Source of the DNA: an uncultured Lachnospiraceae bacterium
GTDB lineage: Bacteria; Bacillota; Clostridia; Lachnospirales; Lachnospiraceae
DNA length: 37,086 nt
Assembly: GCA_947246015.1 (NCBI GenBank)
Contig: CAMXQE010000038.1
Span: forward strand, 1 to 37,086
Direction: 5' to 3'
Part shown: positions 7,351 through 16,962 of the stretch, in pieces
How the letters are laid out: every line of letters begins with the position of its first letter
Numbering within the stretch: position 1 is the first letter of the stretch
Made by a program: the position numbers and the translations under genes
Notes under the pieces: generated by a model
Told to the model about the DNA's origin: nothing
The model's input: the letters and a program-made list of their open reading frames with translations, nothing else
Databases searched by the model: none

Positions 7351-8497
7351 ATTTATCAAATTCCCCACTTATATACATCTTTTCTAAATTATGTCCCTCG
7401 CGCAATTCCCTCTCTGTTGCATCACATAATGCAGTGAGTGTACCTCTTCTTGATAAAATAAACAAAGAGTCTGGTCTCATCAATCTATTAGTCATTAAAT
7501 TTGTATTATGCGTAGTCATAATAATCTGACATTGAGGATATTTGGCTTTCAAAAAACGAATTACATTTTCTGACATTTCATAATGATAAAACGCATCAAA
7601 TTCATCCATGTAAAGTAACGAAGAGTTTTTTCCCATAAAAAGACGCCGATATAAATTCAATAAGGAAAGCGTTCCACTTGATGCTGTTTCCATAAAGGGA
7701 ACCAACTTTTCATGTTGAAAATATAATTCTTTTTGTCCATCAGGCAAATGTTTCATTATCAGGCTACATTCTATTCCCATTATGTTTAAGAAATCTTCAA
7801 AATCTTTTAAATTATCCTTTTCATCCAGTACATCAAAAAATGTATCATAAAATTTTCGCGGCCTGTATATTCCACCACCACTTCCTACAGTGACCATTGC
7901 CATGCGGTTTATAAAATCATCTAATTTTAAAAGTATTGAATTTTCTTTTAAAGCCGTATTATTTATTACCCATCGAAGGAATGGTAATGTTGGAGCTTCA
8001 TCATCGTCCCCCTTATTTGAATCCATTACCTGCAAAAAACGATCTGTGATAACCGTTTCAGCTTCCAGCTCTTCAAGCCCCTCAAAATCATTTTCCTTTG
8101 TTTCAAAATTGAAATAAAATACCCTATTGCCATCAACTAACAATTCTTCGTCATATAACTGATATTCAGATATTTTATGATATATATATACAATTTCATT
8201 ATCATCAAACTGAAATACATACTTAAATAATGCCATCTTTTCATTTGAATCTGCATTTAAATATGCAACCGCCTGACTTGAAAAAAAACGAATCCTTGCC
8301 ATATTACTTGAAATATCAAGTAATGCTTTCCCTAGATTTGTTTTTCCGGTCGCATTCCTTCCATAGATAAGTATTTTACTTATCTTATTATTTGTAATGC
8401 ACTCTGAATTAAATTGATATCCTCCTACTTTACCAAAATCAACTTTGACTGTATCTTTGAAATTCCTGTAATTACTTACCTCAAATTGCTTCAACAT
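7343..8497 (-). CDS. AAA (ABC/OLD-like) ATPase of a two-gene defence-type module
   Basis: Start is the ATG at 8495-8497 (MLKQFEVSNYRNFKDTV), eight bases after AAGGAGAG; an upstream in-frame extension would run through the promoter. 384 residues. Walker A is GRNATGKTNLGK near residue 55; an SSGTLSLLN signature-like motif, Walker B LLYMDEFDAFYHYE and the H-loop MTTHNTNLM follow in the last third. This is the AAA_15/AAA_21 layout of RecF/OLD-like ATPases that work with a nuclease or TOPRIM partner. The ATPase looks intact, but its overlapping partner gene is broken, so the system is probably inactive here. Confidence 0.8.
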   Translation of the reverse strand: MLKQFEVSNYRNFKDTVKVDFGKVGGYQFNSECITNNKISKILIYGRNATGKTNLGKALLDISSNMARIRFFSSQAVAYLNADSNEKMALFKYVFQFDDNEIVYIYHKISEYQLYDEELLVDGNRVFYFNFETKENDFEGLEELEAETVITDRFLQVMDSNKGDDDEAPTLPFLRWVINNTALKENSILLKLDDFINRMAMVTVGSGGGIYRPRKFYDTFFDVLDEKDNLKDFEDFLNIMGIECSLIMKHLPDGQKELYFQHEKLVPFMETASSGTLSLLNLYRRLFMGKNSSLLYMDEFDAFYHYEMSENVIRFLKAKYPQCQIIMTTHNTNLMTNRLMRPDSLFILSRRGTLTALCDATERELREGHNLEKMYISGEFDKYE

Positions 8498-8531
8498 AAC
8501 AGACTCTCTCCTTAAATCTTCGTTTGTACTT

Positions 8532-8560
8532 AGTATACCATTTTTATTCCCAAACAACAA
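8532..8560 (-). promoter_or_regulatory. Promoter of the ATPase module
   Basis: Minus strand -35 TTGTTG (8555-8560), 17-base spacer, -10 TATACT (8532-8537), about 35 bases before the ATPase start. Confidence 0.6.
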
Positions 8561-8561
8561 T

Positions 8562-8589
8562 ATTGTCCGTAATTTTTTTACGGGACAAT
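8562..8589. other. Inverted repeat beside the ATPase promoter
   Basis: ATTGTCCGTAA and TTACGGGACAAT form an 11-bp hairpin with one bulged base, directly upstream of the -35 box. It may be an operator or the terminator of the glycoside hydrolase operon that ends at 8715; no clear T-run decides this. Confidence 0.45.
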
Positions 8590-8647
8590 ACTTTTGTTTT
8601 CTTACTACAAAGGAAAGAGTCCTCAATGATACTCAAAAATTTAAAGT

Positions 8648-8683
8648 GGCAGACTATTTTCAACACACAGCGCCCATACCCCA
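8648..8683 (+). repeat. Interspersed repeat, copy C (core only)
   Basis: GGCAGACTATTTTCAACACA then CAGCGCCCATACCC matches copies A and B, but the extension to the right is absent. It ends about 30 bases from the GH2 stop and so marks the boundary between the accessory block and the glycan operon. Confidence 0.6.
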
Positions 8684-8714
8684 CTCTCGCATTCGGATCT
8701 ACCGCCTCTCCCCC

Positions 8715-11345
8715 CTACCTGAACAAATCCATAAACAGCCTTTCATCGATACGGTTTTCAGGCCGAAACAAATCCGAATCCACATAACTGTAAATACATT
8801 CCTTTAACTGTCCGGACGAGATATCCGCAGCATCCAGGTCAAACCCGCAGAATAATATATCAGCACATCCTACCCTTGCCTCAAACAGCGGAGAGCCAGG
8901 CGTGTTGTCCATAAAGTTCGGCACCGTTTCAACTATCGGCCTGAACTCTTTTCCAAACGATGCTGTCTCCATTCCTTTTGAATGGTCCAGTAAGCCTTTC
9001 CACTGATAATCAATATATTTTTCCGTCGGGAAATCCGCAAATACCGGATGCCTGTCATCAATGACTGCCCCGCACGGTCTTTGTGACGGAAAGTGCACAG
9101 GCGACCAGAATACGGGGATGAAGCTGCCGTCCACCGGATTCTTCACACAATCGGCCGTTACTATGGCGCGTCCGCCCGCTTCTATCACCCTGGCAAGATT
9201 TTCTTTATCTTTGATAACCGTCACCTGATGGCTGCCGGCTTTTGCCGCATAAACATACACATTCCATGTATTTTTATAACTACCTACAGTCAGTTCCACC
9301 TTCAGCCGCGATGACTTTTCTATATGGTTTAACGGTATGCTTATTTTTCTGCCGGTGGTCTGCAGCTGATAAAACACCCCGCCGTCCCTGTAAATTTTCA
9401 GTTCAAACAAAGGCTGTTCCATCCTTGTCTGCCCATAGTCATATAAATCCAGCTCCGCTTCCAGCGTTTCTGTATTTCTAAATATTCGTCCGGCCTTAAA
9501 CAGCGGCACGGCACAGTTGCAAAATTCCCTGAACTGCTCACTCCCGATGAAGCCTTTACTGTTAAAAAACACATCCAATATTCCAACCGTAGCGGTACCC
9601 TGCCCTGTGTAATCGCAAAGCGACAATAGTTCAAAGCCGCCGAAATCCTTTGTCCGAAGCGCCGCCTCAATCTCCTCCTTGTATAACTTCACCGCCAGGT
9701 TTCCCGACGCTTCTATATAGTCCCCCAGCCTGTGATATATCCCCTTCTTTATCATCTGCCTCCGGATGACATCGAAATTGACAGGCAGCATATTCCCTGT
9801 GTATTTTTCTACCGCATCCACATCGGGATACACGCAGTATTGTCCTATTTCAAAAGAAATAACAGGCACCGGAACATCCCTGACCGCCTTACTATAATCA
9901 AACCCGGTACTTTCCGCAGCAGTATCCTGAATGTCCTGCATTCTGACTTTATGGCCGCCTGCCTCATAGGCACACAGATAATCTTCGCATGGCAGGACAG
10001 GGTGGTCGAAATTGGTCGTCAGTGTGTAAATGCGGCGCTTATCATAAGCTTTCATCTGTATCATGATATCATCCAAAAGCTCAAAGTCGCCCATGATTTC
10101 ATTGCCGTTTGAAAACATGAGAAACGAAGGATGATTGCCATAAGTTTTGGAAATGGTTACAGCCTCCTGCGGATAGTATGCACGGTGCGCCCCATCCTCC
10201 CCGAATGCGAGCGCACACACATCACGGTTGAGCCATAACGGCATTTCCACAGAAAGATACAGACCGATTTCATCCGCCGCGCAAAAAGCAGCCTCCGGCG
10301 GACACCACGCATGGAAGCGCACATGATTCAATCCATAGCTTTTTATAATCATGAAATTCTTCCGCCATGTATCCATATCCGTCGGCGGATAGCCTGTCAG
10401 CGGATAAATGGCGCAGTCGGTTGTGCCTCTGAGCGCAATCGGCTTATTGTTTAAAAGAATCTGCCGGTTCTTTGTCCTGATTGTGCGCATCCCGAACCGG
10501 ACGCTTTTTTCATCCACGGAATCCCCGCACTCATACTTCACATGCAGCGTATACATGACAGGAGTAAACTCGTCCCAATATTGGATGCCTTCTATTTCAT
10601 GGCGTTCATAGCGCAGATATTCTACCTGCCTTGCATTGAACAATTCATGTGTAAAACACTTTTTTGCAGATTCCTTCCCATCAGGCCCGGTCACAGACAA
10701 TGCAATCCGCGCCCTGCGCCTTTCAAACGGCGAGTATACATCGCTTGTCTCTGTCAGTTTTACAGAAATACCGTTTTCATCCGGATAAACCTGAATGTTT
10801 TCCAAATGAAAAACCTCCTCGCATTGCAGCTCCATTCTGCCGATGATACCATTCCAATAACCCTGCGTATCCACACTGTATCCGCTTGCCATCGTATCGA
10901 TATTGAGCAGGTTTCTATTATCAATACGAAGCGTCAGCATATGCTCTCCTGCCGTCAGTTTTCCAGTCACGTCGTATATATGCGGCGCGGACAGTTCGAT
11001 AATCTGCCTGCCGGTCTTTTCCCCGTCAATCCATAATTCCGAAGCGGCATTGACACGCTCCAGGAAAAGCCTGATATATTTTCCGGCAAAATCCTCCGGA
11101 ATATCCACCTTACGCTGTAACCACAGCGGCGCCACATATTCATACCGCTCCCTTGGCGCGCGCAGCGCCTCTTTGGACGGTTCCTCATAATATTCCTGTT
11201 TTTTCCCGATACCGTTTCCACACGCTGAACCCGGCAGTTTAAAACCGCCGGATTCAAACTCCTCCCTGTAATATCCGTCCTTTACTCCGTTATCTTCATA
11301 ATCGGTCCTATAAAACCAGCTGCCGCTTAAATCCAAAATCTCCAA
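8715..11345 (-). CDS. Glycoside hydrolase family 2 (beta-galactosidase/beta-glucuronidase type)
   Basis: 876 residues from a TTG start (11343-11345) with GGGAGG upstream. Order: sugar-binding jelly-roll (about 1-175, including LWLQRKVDIPEDFAGKY and LERVNAASELWIDGE), immunoglobulin-like domain (about 180-285), then a TIM barrel. Catalytic residues are visible: acid/base Glu416 in SNGNE and nucleophile Glu499 in VISFEIGQY, with the GH2 marker RGTTDCAIYP and NHVRFHAWCPPEAA. No signal peptide, so it acts in the cytoplasm. About 200 C-terminal residues form an extra beta-rich part. Third gene of the DUF5107-GH35-GH2 run; substrate is probably a small beta-linked glycoside, precise specificity not readable. 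Confidence 0.9.
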   Translation of the reverse strand: MEILDLSGSWFYRTDYEDNGVKDGYYREEFESGGFKLPGSACGNGIGKKQEYYEEPSKEALRAPRERYEYVAPLWLQRKVDIPEDFAGKYIRLFLERVNAASELWIDGEKTGRQIIELSAPHIYDVTGKLTAGEHMLTLRIDNRNLLNIDTMASGYSVDTQGYWNGIIGRMELQCEEVFHLENIQVYPDENGISVKLTETSDVYSPFERRRARIALSVTGPDGKESAKKCFTHELFNARQVEYLRYERHEIEGIQYWDEFTPVMYTLHVKYECGDSVDEKSVRFGMRTIRTKNRQILLNNKPIALRGTTDCAIYPLTGYPPTDMDTWRKNFMIIKSYGLNHVRFHAWCPPEAAFCAADEIGLYLSVEMPLWLNRDVCALAFGEDGAHRAYYPQEAVTISKTYGNHPSFLMFSNGNEIMGDFELLDDIMIQMKAYDKRRIYTLTTNFDHPVLPCEDYLCAYEAGGHKVRMQDIQDTAAESTGFDYSKAVRDVPVPVISFEIGQYCVYPDVDAVEKYTGNMLPVNFDVIRRQMIKKGIYHRLGDYIEASGNLAVKLYKEEIEAALRTKDFGGFELLSLCDYTGQGTATVGILDVFFNSKGFIGSEQFREFCNCAVPLFKAGRIFRNTETLEAELDLYDYGQTRMEQPLFELKIYRDGGVFYQLQTTGRKISIPLNHIEKSSRLKVELTVGSYKNTWNVYVYAAKAGSHQVTVIKDKENLARVIEAGGRAIVTADCVKNPVDGSFIPVFWSPVHFPSQRPCGAVIDDRHPVFADFPTEKYIDYQWKGLLDHSKGMETASFGKEFRPIVETVPNFMDNTPGSPLFEARVGCADILFCGFDLDAADISSGQLKECIYSYVDSDLFRPENRIDERLFMDLFR

Positions 11346-11386
11346 TTTATCCCTGCCTCCCTTTCCTCCTGTAGTCCGTCACGCCC

Positions 11387-11451
11387 CAATGTCATTTCGA
11401 TTCGCATCACGGCGCCGGGGTGGAATCATGACACCAGACAGAATGACATTG
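11387..11451 (-). other. Intergenic hairpin between GH35 and GH2
   Basis: Arms CAATGTCATT and AATGACATTG are exact complements; between them lies a GC-rich CACCCCGGCGCCGTG. There is no T-run, so it looks like an mRNA processing or stability hairpin inside the operon, in a 115-base gap. Confidence 0.5.
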
Positions 11452-11460
11452 CGCCACATT

Positions 11461-13512
11461 CTAATACTCCCTGTAAAAATCATCCCTGATTTCCGACATG
11501 ACCACATAACATTCTTTTCCGTAAAGCAGCTTTGCCGGAACCCGCCACGGCATTCCGAAGTAGAAATTATCCGCAACAAGTCTGCCGTCCGCATAAATCT
11601 GTGCCACATCGTACGGCCCCTGTATTTCTATATATCCTGCACGATTTGATACGCTTATCTTTCTCCATGTCCGTTTTCTCCCGCCGCCGATATTCAGTTC
11701 CTCTGCATACGGAGGACTGAACGGCTCCCTGACAGTTTCCAGTTTTACTTCCGCCTGCCGGAACTCTTTTTTCACCGTATGGTGTTCAAATTCCGAGCCG
11801 TTCCACACGTCATAGGCAAAACTGCCGTCCTGCACCGCGCATATTTCACCGTCGCACTCGTAAAGGTCGCAATGACTGCCGATATAAAGCCTGCCGGAAA
11901 GTTTACGGGCATACTCCGCCCTCTCTTTGGAAAGCGTCACGATGACTATATCCTTCCTCTTCCTTATGCTGTCCGGCTCCTGACAGAATTTGCCGCTTCC
12001 TGCAAATTTATATTCCGCTTCAATCCCTTCGACTGCGGCAAAGAAATAAGCATTACCTATCCGGCATAACGGCTGCGCTGTCGCATATTCCAGTATATTT
12101 CCCGCCAAATCCATGCGAAACGGCAGGAAAAAACCCACATCGCCGCATACGTCGATGGACGGAAATGTCACGCTTCCGGTATCTATCACAATATCCTTCT
12201 TATCGGAAAGCACGGCCAGGCGCTGATAATGATTGATAAACACAAATCCACTGTTTCCGTCGGTACGCATACAGTACCGCAGGGATGTCAGGTCATCCGC
12301 CGCAGCCTTTGTTTCCGATTCCACACTTTCCATGGGAGCAAGGATATCACCGAAATCATTGACGAACATGTGAAGCAGATTCAGCAGCCGGTATTGTCCG
12401 CGTATTTCCCCGTATTCCGAAACCGGAGCCTGAAAATCATAAGACAGTATCGAATAATCATTCGGATAACCGGTTGCCTTTGATTCATTGAGCGTAGAAC
12501 GCCTGCCGATTTTATTCGTACCGCCTTTATACATATAATAACCGACCAGATTATTTCCGGAACCGAGCTTTACAAGAGACAAAGCATAAATATCCATGCT
12601 GCTTACAATCGGACGTCTGTGGTGTGTGACCTGCATACCGCCTCCCAGCTCACAGGTGGAAAACGGATAGTTTTCGTACGGAAGCCGCCAGCCGTCCTCA
12701 TCCGCTTCTGCGGTAATATCTTCCCCTATAGATGAGTCATTCCTTGTTTTATTAAACACATAATGGGGCGAAAGCGGAAGCCGGTCCGTATGTGCCGCCC
12801 ACGGCGCCTCAGGGTATGCCCCGAATACAGGCACCACTTCCTCCACCGGAATCTTTGCACCATATGCGCTGTTCCAGCCTGTAACGGTATATAACGGCGC
12901 TTTGAGGCCGGTTTTCAGTGCCAGTTTCTTTAGCGCAAGCAAATGCTCCGCATTATCCACAAGTTCGTTTTCCAGCTGAATCCCTATGATATTTCCCCCA
13001 TCTTCATAAAAAGAACCCTTTACCTGCTCATGGATTTTCCCGTACCATATCCGCACTTTCTCCATATATTCACGGTTATTGTCACGCAATTTATACGGCT
13101 TTTCCATAAGCCAGTCCGGCAGTCCGCCGTTCCTGCATTCGCCGTGCGCCCAGGGACCGATGCGGATTATCACATCCAGTCCTGCCCGCTGCGTGTCCGC
13201 AATGAATCTGCCTATATCCCTGTCGCCCGTAAAGTCAAATTCACCCTCTGTTTCCTCATGATAAATCCAAAACAGGTACGTTGCCACAATGGTGATGCCG
13301 CCCGCTTTCATTTTACATAACTCCCGATACCAGTTCTCCCTGCTGTCACGGACGAAATGATATTCGCCCATCACGCCAATCCACGGCTTTCCGCCCCGTG
13401 TATAATACAGGCTCGTAACGCCGATTTGTTCCCCGTCAGGATTTTCCCCGCCCATATGAAGGTGATTTGTCAGTATCTCCGTTTTGCGATACTCTTTGAA
13501 TTTATAATACAT
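11461..13512 (-). CDS. Glycoside hydrolase family 35 beta-galactosidase
   Basis: 683 residues, ATG with AAATAGGAGC upstream, 11 bases after the DUF5107 gene. The catalytic barrel spans about residues 30-370: GGKPWIGVMGEYHFVR, IVATYLFWIYHEETEGEFDF (the GH35 Y-x-x-W-x-x-H-E pattern), IIRIGPWAHGECRNGGLPDW, acid/base Glu183 in IQLENE and nucleophile Glu288 in STCELGGGM. The remaining half is beta-rich, as in family members. No signal peptide, so cytoplasmic. It should remove terminal beta-galactose; it would act with the GH2 enzyme on an imported oligosaccharide. Confidence 0.92.
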   Translation of the reverse strand: MYYKFKEYRKTEILTNHLHMGGENPDGEQIGVTSLYYTRGGKPWIGVMGEYHFVRDSRENWYRELCKMKAGGITIVATYLFWIYHEETEGEFDFTGDRDIGRFIADTQRAGLDVIIRIGPWAHGECRNGGLPDWLMEKPYKLRDNNREYMEKVRIWYGKIHEQVKGSFYEDGGNIIGIQLENELVDNAEHLLALKKLALKTGLKAPLYTVTGWNSAYGAKIPVEEVVPVFGAYPEAPWAAHTDRLPLSPHYVFNKTRNDSSIGEDITAEADEDGWRLPYENYPFSTCELGGGMQVTHHRRPIVSSMDIYALSLVKLGSGNNLVGYYMYKGGTNKIGRRSTLNESKATGYPNDYSILSYDFQAPVSEYGEIRGQYRLLNLLHMFVNDFGDILAPMESVESETKAAADDLTSLRYCMRTDGNSGFVFINHYQRLAVLSDKKDIVIDTGSVTFPSIDVCGDVGFFLPFRMDLAGNILEYATAQPLCRIGNAYFFAAVEGIEAEYKFAGSGKFCQEPDSIRKRKDIVIVTLSKERAEYARKLSGRLYIGSHCDLYECDGEICAVQDGSFAYDVWNGSEFEHHTVKKEFRQAEVKLETVREPFSPPYAEELNIGGGRKRTWRKISVSNRAGYIEIQGPYDVAQIYADGRLVADNFYFGMPWRVPAKLLYGKECYVVMSEIRDDFYREY

Positions 13513-13523
13513 GACCTATGCTC

Positions 13524-16500
13524 CTATTTTCTTACTATCTCATGCAGACCGGCGTGGCACCGTTCCATCTCCAATCCTTTTTCCGCATATTCTTTTGCGG
13601 CAGCCTTATCGCCTTTGCCAAGATAACCGAGCGCACCCATAAAACAGCAGTGTACTCTGTTTTTCTTATTCAAATCCGCATCAAAAATCAGAAAATCAGG
13701 AAGGGATACTGCAAAATAGTCTATTTTTATCTCGTCATTCCAATGGTTCCCGGCATATTCAATCAGCGCATCAAACCTCGCCTCCGCCGTCCGGATATCA
13801 CCAAGTTCCTTTAATGCCATTGCCGCATAATACATCATTTCCGGCGGCTGGTCATTGTAATACATGGCACAGGACAATGTAAATTCACCCCTTGCCGCTA
13901 ATTTCCAGGCTCTTTCCGCTTTATCCCTATCCTCATACAGACAGCCGAGCTTATAATAAATGTCATTATCAAGACAGCCGGCCAGTTTTCCTTCACCGAG
14001 ATTGGCGGGGTATACAAGCGCACGTTCCAGCAGTGCAATTGCTTTTTCCTTATCTCCTGTTTCCGCCATATTCATCAGGGCCGTCCGGTATTGTGCGGGA
14101 ATTTTACCTTCGCCGCCTTCCCATGGATGGAAGTTATGGCACATGATACAGTGATATGCCTTTTCATATTCGCCGTTCAAATTGAGAAGCGTTATATACT
14201 CCGTATATAAATCATCACGCTTTTCTAAAAGTTCTGCATTCGCATTCATATGGTCAAGACGCTTTTCCGGGGAAACGTTTAATGTCTTGTATAGTGTATC
14301 CAGTTCGAAAAATACGCGCGCATCCGTCCTGTCCATTGCAAATGCTTTCTCCATCGCCGCTTTTGCCCTGTCCGCGTCCTTTCTTTTATTATAGTAGGCA
14401 AGCGAAAGATTCCGGTACACGGTCGGCAAATTGATTTTATCCGCACAGCCTTCCCATAAAGCGATGCTTTCCTGAAAACGGCCTTTATCATAAAACAGAT
14501 TGCCAAGGTAATAGGCCGCATAATTCCCGCCGCCTTTTATGGCATTCCTTAACACGGCAATATCTTCTATCCGGTTCGGAAAACAGTAAAGCGGACTGCC
14601 GTTTTCGGCTTTCGTAAGCTCTGACGCATCTCCGGTACATGCATACCGGTAATAATGCACCATCGGCTCATCGCTGTCCGGGGCAAGGGATAAAACGCTG
14701 TCAGCTTCACTGTAAAGTCCTGCCGCGATATAGGAAAGCGCAAGTTCGACATAATTGTGATTATCACTGCGCATAACGGATTGCATTTCATCCAGATTGT
14801 TCCCTGTCAGCCTGTATAATTCATAACGGCAGCCGTGGTCGAGCGCATCGATTTTCTTAGTTTCATTTGCAAATGCAATGGCCTCCCCGCTTCTGCCCGT
14901 TATACGCAGCAGAGCTGTTTTTAATACCCTTGCCTTTAAGTTATGCAAGCCCCTCACCAGTGACTTTTCGATAAAGTTAAGCGCTTCTTCGTAACTGCCT
15001 CTGCCCGCCGCAATACACGCAAGCTGGTAAAATGCTTTATCCTGCATATTTCCGTCCCATACGGCTTTATAGAATGCATCAAAGGCTTTTTCCGTATGGC
15101 CCGCGGCTTTTAATGCAAGGCCGAGGTTATAATACGGCTCACAGTCATACGGATTGGGATTTTTCCACGTGGAGGACTGAACCGCCGTCTGAAAATATGG
15201 AATGCTTTCCTCAAAACACCCTTTCTGATAAAGGTACTTTCCATATCCATTGTTCAGACGGATATCCGACGCATCACGCCTTAATCCTTCCAGATAATAC
15301 GGCTCCGGTGAATATGTCGCATGACGGTACTGTTCCAGATGCGTTGCGGCAAGGAAAAGCTGTTCGTTGGTTTCAATCATTCCGGGTTCCGGTATTTCCC
15401 CAGCCGGCTGCGGAACGGGTTCGCTTTTTTTTACAGGCGTACAGGAGAGTATTTCCTTTCCGCCTTTTTTTATCGTACAGACGATTTTTTTGCCCGCCGT
15501 ATCGGCATCGACGCTTGTTTTCCACACTTCCGCCGTTTTCAGATTCAGCTTATCCGCGTATATGGTTTCCCCGTCCGCCGTAACTTCCATTTCTGCATCG
15601 ATACCTGCCGGTGTGTAAAATGTCAGGCCGATTCCGGTATCCCGGACGGTCATGTTAACTACCACATCCGTTGAAGCATTTGATATCTCCCCCACTGCTT
15701 TATACGGCATAAAATACTGTACAAAGGTCTTTTCCTCATATGGCTTTAAGAACGTAAAATCCGGCTGATTATCGGTAAACATACCTGTCATAAGCTCTAT
15801 ATACGGACCGTTTTCATCCGTTAAGTTCCTATCCCATGCTTTTCCGAAATCACCGTTTCCCCAGGTCCATTGCTTTTTGCCCGGCGCAATATGGTGGTCC
15901 GCAATGTGCAGCAGTCCCGCTTCCTTTTTGTAATCATAGTTACCGATAAAATCGAAATCCGAATGATACGCCATATACGAAGTCGGAACCGGAATATTCT
16001 TATAGCGTGAAATATCCGTTCCCGGAGAATAATCCACTTTATAATACTCACCGTCCGCAATCGGAAATTTGGATACCGCACGTTTCCCATGATCCATGAC
16101 CGCATGGACATCCGGCGGGAATACAGACTGCGTATCGTCATTCACTGCAACGGCAGGATTGGCCCACCATAAAAATGTCTGCGGCCGGTCCGTCGGATTA
16201 TATACCTGTCCCTTAACTTCCAGATACGCCTTGTCCGGATAAACGGTAAACCCCGCCATACCCTTTGTATGGAACATCTTCTCTGTTTCCCCGACCCATA
16301 CGGTAACGGAACCGTCAGCATTTTCTTCGATTGTATAGTCAACTGCATCAAACGTTGACGGTCTGTGATGCTGCGGCCAGTTGAACTCTATGCCGCCGGA
16401 AATCCATGGACCTGCAAGTCCTACAAGGGCAGGCTTTATCACCTCATTATAATAAACCGCATCATAGCCGTTTGTCTTATCATAAAGACGCTGAATCCTG

Positions 16501-16733
16501 CCGCCGATTTCAGGCAGAATCATGACAAGTATGTAATCATTTTCCAAAAAAACCGCGTCATATTCCTTATCAGTTTTACTATCCGAGACACCCCCGCATA
16601 CGGGATGCGGATAAACCCGTCCCGAAGACCCCTGATACACCCGTTTTTCAAGAAACATCGGATTTTTATCGTAGTCCGCAATCCCGTAAGTCGGTATGGT
16701 TACCTTCTCCCGCTTTACCGTAACTTTTCCCAT
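13524..16733 (-). CDS. DUF5107 domain protein with TPR repeats
   Basis: 1069 residues; the ATG at 16731-16733 (MGKVTVKREKVTIPTYGI) has GGAGG eight bases upstream, better than the ATG 17 codons earlier. Residues about 30-360 match DUF5107: LPEIGGRIQRLYDKTNGYDA, VGLAGPWISGGIEFNWPQHH, then TFLWWANPAVAVND. After a beta-rich linker (about 370-450) come many TPR motifs up to the C-terminus (YGKYLYQKGCFEESIPYFQ, YYNLGLALKAAGHTEKAFDA, YRNLSLAYYNKRKDADRAKA). The galactose-mutarotase-like look of DUF5107 and its neighbours suggest glycan binding or processing; no activity is established from sequence. First gene of the operon. Confidence 0.85.
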   Translation of the reverse strand: MGKVTVKREKVTIPTYGIADYDKNPMFLEKRVYQGSSGRVYPHPVCGGVSDSKTDKEYDAVFLENDYILVMILPEIGGRIQRLYDKTNGYDAVYYNEVIKPALVGLAGPWISGGIEFNWPQHHRPSTFDAVDYTIEENADGSVTVWVGETEKMFHTKGMAGFTVYPDKAYLEVKGQVYNPTDRPQTFLWWANPAVAVNDDTQSVFPPDVHAVMDHGKRAVSKFPIADGEYYKVDYSPGTDISRYKNIPVPTSYMAYHSDFDFIGNYDYKKEAGLLHIADHHIAPGKKQWTWGNGDFGKAWDRNLTDENGPYIELMTGMFTDNQPDFTFLKPYEEKTFVQYFMPYKAVGEISNASTDVVVNMTVRDTGIGLTFYTPAGIDAEMEVTADGETIYADKLNLKTAEVWKTSVDADTAGKKIVCTIKKGGKEILSCTPVKKSEPVPQPAGEIPEPGMIETNEQLFLAATHLEQYRHATYSPEPYYLEGLRRDASDIRLNNGYGKYLYQKGCFEESIPYFQTAVQSSTWKNPNPYDCEPYYNLGLALKAAGHTEKAFDAFYKAVWDGNMQDKAFYQLACIAAGRGSYEEALNFIEKSLVRGLHNLKARVLKTALLRITGRSGEAIAFANETKKIDALDHGCRYELYRLTGNNLDEMQSVMRSDNHNYVELALSYIAAGLYSEADSVLSLAPDSDEPMVHYYRYACTGDASELTKAENGSPLYCFPNRIEDIAVLRNAIKGGGNYAAYYLGNLFYDKGRFQESIALWEGCADKINLPTVYRNLSLAYYNKRKDADRAKAAMEKAFAMDRTDARVFFELDTLYKTLNVSPEKRLDHMNANAELLEKRDDLYTEYITLLNLNGEYEKAYHCIMCHNFHPWEGGEGKIPAQYRTALMNMAETGDKEKAIALLERALVYPANLGEGKLAGCLDNDIYYKLGCLYEDRDKAERAWKLAARGEFTLSCAMYYNDQPPEMMYYAAMALKELGDIRTAEARFDALIEYAGNHWNDEIKIDYFAVSLPDFLIFDADLNKKNRVHCCFMGALGYLGKGDKAAAKEYAEKGLEMERCHAGLHEIVRK

Positions 16734-16816
16734 TCTTCGCTCCTCCATTCCTGTTCCGTAACTATCCTTCACTATTGCTCTCATTATGCACTGCTTTTAG
16801 CCGGAAATCATCCGTT

Positions 16817-16847
16817 ATTGTTGCCCGAAAATATGAAATTGTTGCTC
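16817..16847. promoter_or_regulatory. Direct repeats, likely AraC-regulator sites
   Basis: ATTGTTGCCC (16817-16826) and ATTGTTGCTC (16838-16847) are 21 bases apart start to start, two helical turns, the usual geometry for an AraC-family dimer. They lie between the divergent operon and the araC-type gene. Confidence 0.6.
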
Positions 16848-16856
16848 ACCAAATGA

Positions 16857-16885
16857 TTGTAATTAGAAACCCCTTATGTTAAAAT
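16857..16885 (+). promoter_or_regulatory. Promoter of the AraC-type regulator gene
   Basis: -35 TTGTAA (16857-16862), 17-base spacer, -10 TAAAAT (16880-16885). It lies ten bases right of the direct repeats, so autoregulation is possible. Confidence 0.55.
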
Positions 16886-16962
16886 ACAAATGAGATGATT
16901 GAAGAAAAAGCCATTCTTCATATCTGTTTCGGATGCTACATGGCAGTATGACGGAGGTTTTC

